A stretch of 41,979 bases of DNA, taken from assembly GCF_002574545.1 (NCBI RefSeq), contig NZ_NUGT01000007.1:71660-113638 (forward strand), in the 5' to 3' direction. Shown here in pieces: positions 1 to 7,395 of the stretch. Position 1 is the stretch's first letter; each line of letters starts with the position of its first letter. The notes beneath the pieces are model-generated. The model made no database searches. It had not been told where the DNA came from and was given only the letters and a program-made list of their open reading frames with translations. The DNA comes from Bacillus sp. AFS055030. Lineage in GTDB: Bacteria; Bacillota; Bacilli; Bacillales; Bacillaceae_G. A program made the position numbers and the translations under genes.

Positions 1-17
1 CGTTTGTCAACAGTCTG

Positions 18-47
18 AAGACCCCTAATAATTGTAGGGGTCTTTTT
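18..47 (+). terminator. Intrinsic terminator of a gene upstream of the window
   Basis: A perfect 10-bp inverted repeat (AAGACCCCTA at 18-27, TAGGGGTCTT at 35-44) has a 7-nt loop and is followed by a T run on the + strand. It therefore ends a + strand transcript that starts before the window. The stop codon of the convergent minus-strand ligase gene falls at the distal edge of this structure. Confidence 0.8.
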
Positions 48-1347
48 AATATTTATTACTAATAAACTTCGATTTTAAATAATGAAAAATCATGTGTGAA
101 CTAACAACTAACCTCGCCGTACTCCCATAAACACTAATAAACTTGCCTTGAATTGCTGAAAACTCGATATTAAATTGCATACGTTTCGAATACCGATCCC
201 AACAGCCAAGCATTATAACAGTCAGGAAACAAATTTGCGGAGAGAACACAGGTTCATCAAATACACCTGTAAACAAAATAATTGATAGGCCGAGCAAAAA
301 ACTGTTTAAGTAACATTTCCTACTGCGCTCAAAAAAGAATAAATGAATCCATTTAACAATTTGTACACTAATTAATGTTAAAAAAGCCAATCCACCTAAT
401 GTCCCATATTCTACAAACATACCTAGCAGTAAATTATGTGCATGGGTGATGAAATGACCATATTGCATTTCATACTCTTGACCAAATCCAATCGGTGTCA
501 CACCAAATAGTGGGTGATTTCTCCATATCAAATATGCGTTTTGCCAAATGTCCAATCTTTTCTGCCCTTCTTGAAAAATAGAATCGGCTCTTGGCATTAT
601 ATAAAGCAACCATTTCGAAAAGAATAGCCCGATGGTTGTACAAAAAAAGAAAAAGATTCGATTAAATCGGAAGAAAAAAAGTAAATAAATCAGAATCATT
701 GTCGCAAAGCCAGCTCTTGAACCGGTAAGATAAACTCCATAACTAAGTAGTAGTTGGATTGGAAGCTGCCATGCTAAGTTTATATAGTGCTTTCTGTCTA
801 AACTAGAAAGTAAACTAGCAAGGAGAAAAGAGAGAGCGATTAATAAAATAAAAACAGTAAAATTGGGATTGTATGCACAACCAATTAGACGGTTAAAATT
901 TTTAGGTTCTATTTCTCCAAAAAGCACTGTTCCTAATAAATAACCAACTATCTTAGGAAGTGCAAACCATTTAGAAATCCACCCAATTACACAACTATAT
1001 ACGCCCCCAAAGATTATGATCATACGAAATCTCTGAAATAATTGACCTTTCTCAGTTACTAAAACCCTACAATAAATTCCCCAGTAACTAAGAATCGTGA
1101 TACTGACCAATAAAAATAATCTATTTCTACTTAATAGAGCAGCACCAATAGTAGATAAAAATAAGCATAAGAAAAAGTATGAACTAAACGAATAAATAAA
1201 ACGTTTTTTAATAAACCATTGAGTATACAGTGTATGAAGCCCGATGATCAATAGCATTGAAATACCTATTGGAGGTAAGAGAAAGCAAAGAAGTATGCTG
1301 ATCTCCACTAAAGAGAAATTTTGATAAAACAAAGTAATCTTTTTCAT
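46..1347 (-). CDS. O-antigen ligase/polymerase family membrane protein
   Basis: This 433-residue protein is very hydrophobic, with roughly ten or more membrane segments and a larger loop at about residues 255-300. The segment TGSRAGFAT around residue 208, followed by a long hydrophobic helix, and the loop with GHFITHAHN and a following EYGTLGG are typical of the Wzy_C/O-antigen ligase family (PF04932). Members polymerise or transfer undecaprenyl-linked glycans at the outer face of the membrane. In Gram-positives they act in capsule, exopolysaccharide or teichoic-type glycan assembly. The ATG start has an AGGGG-type ribosome site about 8 nt upstream. No glycan biosynthesis genes lie next to it in the window, so the substrate is unknown. 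The family call is good; ligase versus polymerase cannot be decided. Confidence 0.75.
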   Translation of the reverse strand: MKKITLFYQNFSLVEISILLCFLLPPIGISMLLIIGLHTLYTQWFIKKRFIYSFSSYFFLCLFLSTIGAALLSRNRLFLLVSITILSYWGIYCRVLVTEKGQLFQRFRMIIIFGGVYSCVIGWISKWFALPKIVGYLLGTVLFGEIEPKNFNRLIGCAYNPNFTVFILLIALSFLLASLLSSLDRKHYINLAWQLPIQLLLSYGVYLTGSRAGFATMILIYLLFFFRFNRIFFFFCTTIGLFFSKWLLYIMPRADSIFQEGQKRLDIWQNAYLIWRNHPLFGVTPIGFGQEYEMQYGHFITHAHNLLLGMFVEYGTLGGLAFLTLISVQIVKWIHLFFFERSRKCYLNSFLLGLSIILFTGVFDEPVFSPQICFLTVIMLGCWDRYSKRMQFNIEFSAIQGKFISVYGSTARLVVSSHMIFHYLKSKFISNKY

Positions 1348-1671
1348 TGTAAACCCCTAGTTAGTGACAAAATATCCTTAATCATATGGAGGATGTTGTT
1401 GTCTTTTCATCTATATAAATGCATTTTATTTTAATGAAGTTGTCATTCGATTAACAAACATATTTTAAATACATAGGTTTAAAATGCCACAATGGTTTAT
1501 TAATTATGTTTTGAAATTGTAATTTTGAAATTAAACTTTTTTGCTGGATAAATAATAAATTTATGCAACTTTTAATAGAAAAAGTGTTAGTAGGGGTTTT
1601 ATGAATATGACATTTATTTGAACAAAAATACGAATTAATAATATGAAATTTCTTCCTAATGGATTTTAATG
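1348..1671. other. Divergent intergenic region, A+T rich
   Basis: This is the spacer between the ligase gene (-) and the murQ promoter. It is very A+T rich, with no convincing open reading frame and no strong hairpin. It presumably holds the ligase promoter, but no clear -35/-10 pair could be chosen on the minus strand. Confidence 0.4.
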
Positions 1672-1701
1672 TTGAAATTTTATTTCAAAGATAGTTATAA
1701 T
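1672..1701 (+). promoter_or_regulatory. murQP promoter (sigma-A type)
   Basis: TTGAAA at 1672-1677 and TATAAT at 1696-1701 are separated by 18 bp, a good sigma-A promoter 51 bp before the murQ start. The -35 hexamer is the left arm of a perfect palindrome (1672-1688), so a bound repressor would block polymerase. Confidence 0.65.
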
Positions 1702-1721
1702 ATATATGAAATTAAATTTAG
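1672..1721. promoter_or_regulatory. Two RpiR-like operator palindromes at the murQ promoter
   Basis: TTGAAAT-TTT-ATTTCAA (1672-1688) is a perfect 7-bp inverted repeat with a 3-bp centre. A second, imperfect copy with the same spacing, TGAAAT-TAA-ATTTAG (1707-1721), lies just after the -10 box. The centres are 34 bp apart. In Bacillus subtilis, murQ lies beside murR, which encodes an RpiR-family (HTH plus SIS) regulator. That these palindromes bind a MurR-like repressor is inferred. Confidence 0.5.
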
Positions 1722-1751
1722 TTTTAAAAAATTACTTGAGGTGAAGCGAAC

Positions 1752-2642
1752 ATGCTTGAGAATTTAACAACCGAGACAAGAAATGAAAAAACAATGAATT
1801 TAGATGAGATGTCTATAGAAGAATTTTTAACCGTAATGAACGAAGAGGATGCTAAGGTTGCTGCTGCCGTTCGAAATGAAATTCCTAATATTTCTAAAGC
1901 TGTTGAAAAAATTGTAACTGCTTTCAAAAATGGAGGTCGCTTGATTTATATAGGTGCTGGTACAAGTGGCCGTATTGGACTTTTAGATGCAGTGGAATGT
2001 CCTCCTACTTTTGGAACAAGCCCAGAAGAGGTAGTGGGGTTAATTGCAGGGGGAGAAAAGGCTTTTATAAAAGCAGTTGAAGGCGCAGAGGATAGCGAAG
2101 AACTAGCAGTTGAAGATTTAAAGGAAATTAAGTTAAGTAAAAATGATATTGTAGTTGGAATTGCAGCAAGTGGTCGTACGCCTTATGTTATTGGTGGTTT
2201 AAAATACGCCAAAGAAGTTGGTGCTTCAACTGTAGCGGTTAGTTGTAACAAAGGATCAAAGATAGGACAAGAAGCAGAAATAGCAATCGAAGTTGTTAAT
2301 GGACCTGAAGTATTAACAGGTTCAACTAGATTAAAGGCCGGTACTTCTCAAAAGTTAGTATGTAATATGTTATCTACAGCTTCAATGGTTGGTATAGGTA
2401 AAGTATACGGTAACCTAATGGTTGATGTTCAATCAACAAATGAAAAACTAGTTGAGCGTTCAAAGCGTATTGTAATGGAAGCAACTTCTTGTACGTATGA
2501 AATTGCAGAAGAGTATTTAACGAAGTCGAATCAAAGTCCAAAAGTAGCAATCGTTATGATTCTTACAGGATTTAGTTATGAGCAAGCAATTGAGCAATTG
2601 AAAAAATCAGAAGGATTTGTTCGAAAAGCGATACAAAAATAA
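1752..2642 (+). CDS. murQ: N-acetylmuramic acid 6-phosphate etherase
   Basis: This 296-residue protein cleaves the lactyl ether of MurNAc 6-phosphate, giving GlcNAc 6-phosphate and D-lactate in cytoplasmic cell-wall recycling. The length is that of the family. The SIS-domain sugar-phosphate loop is at residues 68-76 (GAGTSGRIG). Glu82 (in AVECPPTFG) and Glu113 (in VEGAEDSEE) sit where the catalytic Glu83 and Glu114 of E. coli MurQ are expected. A second SIS signature, AASGRTPYV, is near residue 138. The C-terminal 50 residues form the usual helical dimer region. The ATG is preceded by GAGGTGAAG. It is the first gene of a two-gene operon with the MurNAc transporter, 19 nt upstream of it. The murR, amiE and nagZ genes found beside it in B. 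subtilis are absent. Confidence 0.96.
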   Translation: MLENLTTETRNEKTMNLDEMSIEEFLTVMNEEDAKVAAAVRNEIPNISKAVEKIVTAFKNGGRLIYIGAGTSGRIGLLDAVECPPTFGTSPEEVVGLIAGGEKAFIKAVEGAEDSEELAVEDLKEIKLSKNDIVVGIAASGRTPYVIGGLKYAKEVGASTVAVSCNKGSKIGQEAEIAIEVVNGPEVLTGSTRLKAGTSQKLVCNMLSTASMVGIGKVYGNLMVDVQSTNEKLVERSKRIVMEATSCTYEIAEEYLTKSNQSPKVAIVMILTGFSYEQAIEQLKKSEGFVRKAIQK

Positions 2643-2661
2643 ATTTTTGGAGGAGAAGAAG

Positions 2662-4074
2662 ATGGATAAATATCAAAGAATAGCTTCTGAAATCGCTGAT
2701 GCGATCGGTGGTACAGATAATGTAGTTTCATATACGAATTGTATGACAAGACTTCGTGTTAATGTGGCTGATCGTAGTTTAATCAATGAAGATCAAGTTA
2801 AAAAAATTAACGGTGTTTTGGGAACTGTTGATGATGAAACATACCAAATTATTTTAGGTCCTGGTACAGTAACTAAAGTTGCAGAGCAATTTGGTCATCT
2901 GAAAAACAGCTCATCGGGAAAACAAGGAACTTCATCAGCGGCTTTAAAAGAAAAAGGATCAGATCTTAAAGCTGAGTTAAAAAAGAAAAATAATACACCT
3001 TTTAAAAACTTCTTACGAAAAGTCGGTAATATCTTTATTCCATTAATTCCAGCATTCGTAGGTGCAGGTTTAATTGCTGGTATTGCTTCAGTTTTATTAA
3101 ATAATATTACTGCTGGAAATCTAGAGGCGGCTACTTGGTCACAATATGTAACAGTTTTAAATGTAATTAAAAACGCAATTTTTGCTTATTTAGCAATTTA
3201 TGTTGGTATTAACGCAGCGAAGGAATTCGGGGCGACACCATCCCTAGGTGGAGTAATTGGTGGGGTAACACTTTTAACAGGTATGCTTCCTGATCAACCA
3301 ATTAAAAATATCTTTAATGGTGAACCATTGGCTCCAGGACAAGGTGGTATTATTGGTGTACTACTTGCAGTCTATTTATTATCACTTTTAGAAAAACAAT
3401 TACGTAAAGTGATTCCAGATTCTTTAGATATTATTATTACACCTATGATTGCTTTATTAGTAGTAGGTTTGCTAACAATTTTCTTCATCATGCCATTTGC
3501 AGGATTTATTTCTGATAACTTAATTGGCTCAATTAACTGGGTTATTTCAAAAGGCGGTATTTTGGCAGGATTTATATTAGGTATGGGATTCTTACCATTA
3601 GTAATGTTAGGTTTACATCAAGTATTAACACCGATTCATATCGAATTAATTAATACAACAGGTGCAACAGATTTGTTACCAATCCTTGCAATGGCAGGTG
3701 CAGGACAAGTTGGTGCAGCATTAGCATTATGGTTACGTTGCAAAAAGAATAAATCATTATCAAATATGATTAAAGGTGCTCTTCCAGTAGGTATTTTAGG
3801 TATTGGTGAACCATTAATTTATGGTGTTACATTACCTCTTGGTCGTCCATTTATCACTGCTTGTATCGGTGGTGGTATTGGAGGTGCAGTAATAGGAATG
3901 CTTGGTCATGTTGGAGCAATTGCAATCGGTCCTTCAGGTCTAGCGTTAGTTCCACTTATTGCGCACGGAATGTGGATTAAATATTTGATCGGATTACTTG
4001 CTGGTTACGCTGGTGGTTTCGTTCTAACGTATTTATTCGGTACTCCTAAAGATGCAATGGCTGAACAAGAATAA
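2662..4074 (+). CDS. murP: PTS N-acetylmuramic acid-specific IIBC component
   Basis: This 470-residue protein imports and phosphorylates MurNAc, giving MurNAc 6-phosphate, the substrate of MurQ. An EIIB domain is at residues 1-85, with the phosphorylated cysteine at Cys27 in [10 protein letters not shown] linker rich in Lys and Ser (about 86-115) is followed by an EIIC domain with about ten membrane segments. The EIIC motif GIGEPLIYG is near residue 390. There is no EIIA domain, so phosphate must come from another PTS EIIA (glucose type), as known for MurP. I chose the ATG at 2662, 9 nt after GGAGG; a longer reading frame from 2617 overlaps murQ and lacks a ribosome site. Specificity for MurNAc rests on the murQ neighbour. 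An intrinsic terminator follows. Confidence 0.92.
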   Translation: MDKYQRIASEIADAIGGTDNVVSYTNCMTRLRVNVADRSLINEDQVKKINGVLGTVDDETYQIILGPGTVTKVAEQFGHLKNSSSGKQGTSSAALKEKGSDLKAELKKKNNTPFKNFLRKVGNIFIPLIPAFVGAGLIAGIASVLLNNITAGNLEAATWSQYVTVLNVIKNAIFAYLAIYVGINAAKEFGATPSLGGVIGGVTLLTGMLPDQPIKNIFNGEPLAPGQGGIIGVLLAVYLLSLLEKQLRKVIPDSLDIIITPMIALLVVGLLTIFFIMPFAGFISDNLIGSINWVISKGGILAGFILGMGFLPLVMLGLHQVLTPIHIELINTTGATDLLPILAMAGAGQVGAALALWLRCKKNKSLSNMIKGALPVGILGIGEPLIYGVTLPLGRPFITACIGGGIGGAVIGMLGHVGAIAIGPSGLALVPLIAHGMWIKYLIGLLAGYAGGFVLTYLFGTPKDAMAEQE

Positions 4075-4085
4075 TTAACAAATAT

Positions 4086-4130
4086 AACCCGAATAATTAG
4101 GCACATCAATGTCTACTATTCGGGTTTTTT
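4086..4130 (+). terminator. Intrinsic terminator of murQP
   Basis: AACCCGAATA (4086-4095) pairs perfectly with TATTCGGGTT (4117-4126), followed by a six-T run on +. It lies in the convergent gap with the oxidoreductase gene; on the minus strand there is no good T tail. Confidence 0.85.
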
Positions 4131-4133
4131 CAT

Positions 4134-5045
4134 TTAATAAGTATTAGAATCGATATACTGAACGATTCTTTCACAAATTTCGTGAGTGATTAAGGAATCA
4201 TCTATTGAAGGATCTGGGGTTTTATTCTGTTTTAAACAGTCGAGAAAGTGGTCAACTATTTGGTAAAATCCGCGTTTATATAAGGTTGGTTCCCAATCAC
4301 CAAATTTCGTAATATTTATTTCTTTATTATGATAATGGGTTGTTTCGACTAAACTACTTACTACATATTTATTTTGTGGTGTCATATATTCAATAATTTC
4401 TTCCGTAACACCATTATTTCTGTTCATTATTCCAATTGCCGTGCAACCTTCTCCTATAAGATGGATGACTAAGTGTTCGAGCATATTATCTTTTTTTAAG
4501 AAGTTTACTTTTAAATCAACTACATTAGTGGACATTAAATACCTAAGTGTGTCTACTACATGAATAAAATCCTCTACAACAAATCTTCTAGTATATTCAG
4601 GAAAGTTAAATCTATTTTTTTGCATGATTATTAAGTTAGCTTTTCCATGCATAGTCAGCTCTCTTACTCTAGGGATAAATCGTCTATTGAAACCAACCAT
4701 CGCTATTTTTCCTTGTTTCCTGGTCAGATTTACAATTTGTTCAGTTTCACTAAAGTTCAATGAAATGGGCTTATCGATATAAACGTTTATACCATTTGAT
4801 AATAACTTTTTAGTTATCAAATAATGAGCTTCCGTAGCTGTACTAACAAATGCTGCATGAATATTCTTTTCTAACAAATCTTCTACTGAATTTACTGTTT
4901 CAACGATCCGATATTTGTTTGATAAAAAGCCCAGTTTTTCATTATTTCTTGTACATAGCACTAACTCGATATTTTCTTTTTCAGAAAGAACTGGTAGATA
5001 TGCCTTTGTAGCTATATCTCCTAGACCGATTATTCCAATTCTCAT
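4134..5045 (-). CDS. Gfo/Idh/MocA family NAD(P)-dependent oxidoreductase
   Basis: This 303-residue protein has an N-terminal Rossmann fold with GIIGLGDIATKAYLPVL at residues 4-20. It carries the family's second motif as DKPIS at residues 91-95 (usually EKP), then an alpha/beta domain with EDFIHVVDTLRYL near residue 157, where the family has its catalytic Asp/His region. Members oxidise or reduce sugars, inositols or sugar nucleotides with NAD(P). It is somewhat shorter than the usual 330-380 residues and resembles the MviM-like branch. The start has GAGGTG 9 nt upstream. It stands alone between murP (convergent) and an acyl-CoA synthetase (divergent), so context does not give the substrate. 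Confidence 0.8.
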   Translation of the reverse strand: MRIGIIGLGDIATKAYLPVLSEKENIELVLCTRNNEKLGFLSNKYRIVETVNSVEDLLEKNIHAAFVSTATEAHYLITKKLLSNGINVYIDKPISLNFSETEQIVNLTRKQGKIAMVGFNRRFIPRVRELTMHGKANLIIMQKNRFNFPEYTRRFVVEDFIHVVDTLRYLMSTNVVDLKVNFLKKDNMLEHLVIHLIGEGCTAIGIMNRNNGVTEEIIEYMTPQNKYVVSSLVETTHYHNKEINITKFGDWEPTLYKRGFYQIVDHFLDCLKQNKTPDPSIDDSLITHEICERIVQYIDSNTY

Positions 5046-5325
5046 ATGCTAACACCTCACTTGTTATTAATTGAAACATAGAAAAGTGGTAATTGTATGT
5101 GATTTTACTAAAAAAATTTTGGATACTCAAACTAAGTATTTTTTAAATTTTCAAAAAACTATTTATTCATTTAAGCTTTTCCATTATAATAAAGTCTAAA
5201 GTTAACAATATTGATCATATTTTACTATTCCACACATTTCCTTTCCACACTAAACTTAGCAAATACCTCACTTTGTAATTTACTTTCAGTTAATTTTCAG
5301 GAGATCCTATTTAAATCAAATGATT
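5046..5325. other. Divergent intergenic region
   Basis: A+T-rich spacer upstream of both the oxidoreductase (-) and the acyl-CoA synthetase (+). I see no reading frame, no long hairpin and no RNA-like structure before the cre-like site that begins at 5326. Confidence 0.4.
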
Positions 5326-5339
5326 TGTAAGCGTTTTCT
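5326..5339 (+). promoter_or_regulatory. cre-like (CcpA) site upstream of the acyl-CoA synthetase
   Basis: TGTAAGCGTTTTCT matches the catabolite-response consensus TGNAANCGNNNNCA at every defined position except the last base. It lies 131 bp before the ATG at 5470, in a region that should contain the promoter. Glucose repression of a fatty-acid activation gene would be sensible; binding is not shown. Confidence 0.5.
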
Positions 5340-5469
5340 GTTCTGGTGGTTATTTTATTAAATTGCCCTGTACTTTTTTGTTAATGACTAACATTTGTAT
5401 ACATACAAGAAAGAGATGTCAGTATTAAAATTTAATATTAATAAGGTACATAAGCGAAAGGGGAAATTT

Positions 5470-7152
5470 ATGAGTACTTCACATTTTGCACATTGGCCAA
5501 AAAGGGTTTCTAAATCTTTAACTTTACCTGAGACAACACTTTATGATAATTTAGTCGTTTCAGCAAAAAGATATCCAAATAAAACTGCCATAGAGTATTA
5601 TGGCGCATCAAAAACGTATAAGCAGCTTCTTGAAGAGGTTGATTATTTAGCAGGATATCTTGAGCATGAGTTAGAAATATCCCCTGGTGAACGTGTAATG
5701 CTTTATATGCAAAACTCACCTCAATACGTGATCGCCTTTTATGCAATATTAAGAGTAAGAGGAATTGTAGTACCAATTAACCCGATGAACACCACTAATG
5801 AACTTGAATTTTATCTAAATGATTGTAAAATTAAAACCGCAATCATTGGCCAAGAACTAACCTCTCAAATTGAACCTTTACATGCTACAACTGAATTAGA
5901 GAATTTAGTCGTTGCAGTTTACTCTGAATACTTACCAACCATTCCTTTAGTTTCCGATTTAACGGCAGAAATAACTGAGCCAAAGAAAGTTTATCAAAAT
6001 AAAAATCTATTTTATTGGGAGGATGCTATACAAACACAGCTCACTCCATCACTTTATGAAGGTAATTCAGAAGATGTTGCAGTTCTTCCATATACTTCAG
6101 GAACAACCGGTTTACCGAAAGGCTGTATTCATACGCATAAAACGGTACAAGCAAATGTAGTAGGATCTGCTGTTTGGATGAATATTTCTGCAAATGCCGT
6201 TAGTTTTTCAACTTTACCTCTATTCCATGTTACAGGAATGGTTCATGGAATGCATACTCCGATTCTCACTGGTTCAAGTATGGTATTGCTAACTAGATGG
6301 AATCGAAGCCATGCATGCAAACTGATTAAACACTATCAATGTACTCATTGGGTAAATATAAGTACTATGCTAATCGACTTTTTATCAAATCCAAGTTTAA
6401 ATACTGACGACATCAAGTCCCTTGTAAATATTGCAGGTGGAGGGGCTCCTCTACCAGAAGCAGTAGGAGAGCAACTTTTCCAATTAACAGGTTTAAAGTT
6501 TGTAGAAGGGTATGGATTATCTGAAACAATTGCTCAGACGCATTTTAATCCACCAGATCGACCAAAACTTCAATGTCTTGGAATTCCGTCATTTGACGTA
6601 GACGCCAGAATTATCGACCCATTAACAATGAAACAGTTAGGTGTTGGTGAGGTTGGTGAGATTATTGTCAATGGACCACAAGTATTTAAAGGCTACTTTA
6701 ATCGACCAGAAGAAACGAATGAAGCTTTTATAGAAATAGACGGAAAACTATTTTTCCGTACAGGAGATATTGGTCGGTTTGATGATGAAGGGTACTATTT
6801 TATCGTTGACCGTGTTAAAAGGATGATTAACGCGTCAGGCTTTAAAGTATGGCCAACTGAGGTGGAGAACCTATTATATAAACATTCGGCTATTCAACAA
6901 GCATGTGTTGTTAGTAAGCCAGATGAAAAAAGGGGAGAAACAGTAAAGGCATATATAATCTTAAATCCAAATTATTTAGGCAAAGTCAGTGAGGATGACA
7001 TTATCGATTGGTCTAAAGAGCATATGGCTAACTATAAATATCCAAGACATGTCGAGTTTATTGATCGATTACCAACTACTGCAAGCGGGAAAATTTTATG
7101 GAGAACTCTTCAGGAGGCAGAATGGAGTAAAGTTGGACAAATTAATAAGTGA
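5470..7152 (+). CDS. Acyl-CoA synthetase (AMP-dependent synthetase/ligase)
   Basis: This 560-residue member of the ANL adenylating superfamily activates a carboxylic acid with ATP to acyl-AMP and then acyl-CoA. Visible motifs are the P-loop-like YTSGTTGLPKG near residue 211, GYGLSE near 338, TGDIGRFDDEGYYFIVDR near 436, and the C-terminal lysine in TASGKILWR near residue 543 that is needed for adenylation. Length and motifs fit long- or medium-chain fatty acid-CoA ligases (FadD/LcfB type). The ATG at 5470 follows AAAGGGG; the reading frame extends 25 codons further without a ribosome site. It is a single gene with a terminator after it. The chain-length preference is unknown. Confidence 0.85.
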   Translation: MSTSHFAHWPKRVSKSLTLPETTLYDNLVVSAKRYPNKTAIEYYGASKTYKQLLEEVDYLAGYLEHELEISPGERVMLYMQNSPQYVIAFYAILRVRGIVVPINPMNTTNELEFYLNDCKIKTAIIGQELTSQIEPLHATTELENLVVAVYSEYLPTIPLVSDLTAEITEPKKVYQNKNLFYWEDAIQTQLTPSLYEGNSEDVAVLPYTSGTTGLPKGCIHTHKTVQANVVGSAVWMNISANAVSFSTLPLFHVTGMVHGMHTPILTGSSMVLLTRWNRSHACKLIKHYQCTHWVNISTMLIDFLSNPSLNTDDIKSLVNIAGGGAPLPEAVGEQLFQLTGLKFVEGYGLSETIAQTHFNPPDRPKLQCLGIPSFDVDARIIDPLTMKQLGVGEVGEIIVNGPQVFKGYFNRPEETNEAFIEIDGKLFFRTGDIGRFDDEGYYFIVDRVKRMINASGFKVWPTEVENLLYKHSAIQQACVVSKPDEKRGETVKAYIILNPNYLGKVSEDDIIDWSKEHMANYKYPRHVEFIDRLPTTASGKILWRTLQEAEWSKVGQINK

Positions 7153-7190
7153 CAGGGTAGGTGTAAATGAATAGTAAATAAGGAAGTAGA

Positions 7191-7230
7191 AAAGGGAGCC
7201 TCAACATCAAATGTTTAGGTTCCCTTTTTT
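7191..7230 (+). terminator. Intrinsic terminator of the acyl-CoA synthetase gene
   Basis: AAAGGGAGCCT (7191-7201) pairs with AGGTTCCCTTT (7217-7227) through 11 positions with one G-U pair, followed by a T run to 7230. Confidence 0.85.
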
Positions 7231-7273
7231 GTGTTGTTTTCATTTAAACTAACTATTATCTCAAGATTAATTT

Positions 7274-7308
7274 CACCTATCTGGTAGTTATTACTAGGTA
7301 GGTGTTTT
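7274..7308 (+). terminator. Second hairpin with T run before the sensor kinase
   Basis: CACCTA (7274-7279) pairs with TAGGTG; an inner TAGT/ACTA helix closes the loop, and TTTTT follows. It is either a back-up terminator for the acyl-CoA synthetase transcript or a leader attenuator for the kinase-regulator pair 76 bp downstream. Confidence 0.4.
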
Positions 7309-7377
7309 TAATATTCAGACTAATGCTAAATATAGTATGATTATTTTAATATAAAGCCCTTACATTATCTTACTACT

Positions 7378-7395
7378 GAGGAGGTGATTAAAATC
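7378..7395 (+). promoter_or_regulatory. Strong Shine-Dalgarno site facing a non-standard start codon
   Basis: GAGGAGGTGAT at 7378-7388 is nearly a full complement of the 16S 3' end. At the expected distance, the in-frame codon is ATC (7393-7395), where GGAGGTGATTAAAATG would be usual. The GTG at 7384 lies inside the Shine-Dalgarno sequence itself and would have no spacing. No in-frame ATG, GTG or TTG occurs in the next 20 codons or so. Confidence 0.55.

Noticed and set aside
5381-5397. FadR-like palindrome before the acyl-CoA synthetase (AATG, five bases, CATT)
   Set aside because: The spacing is one base short of the Bacillus FadR consensus and the outer positions do not match, so it is too weak to annotate.
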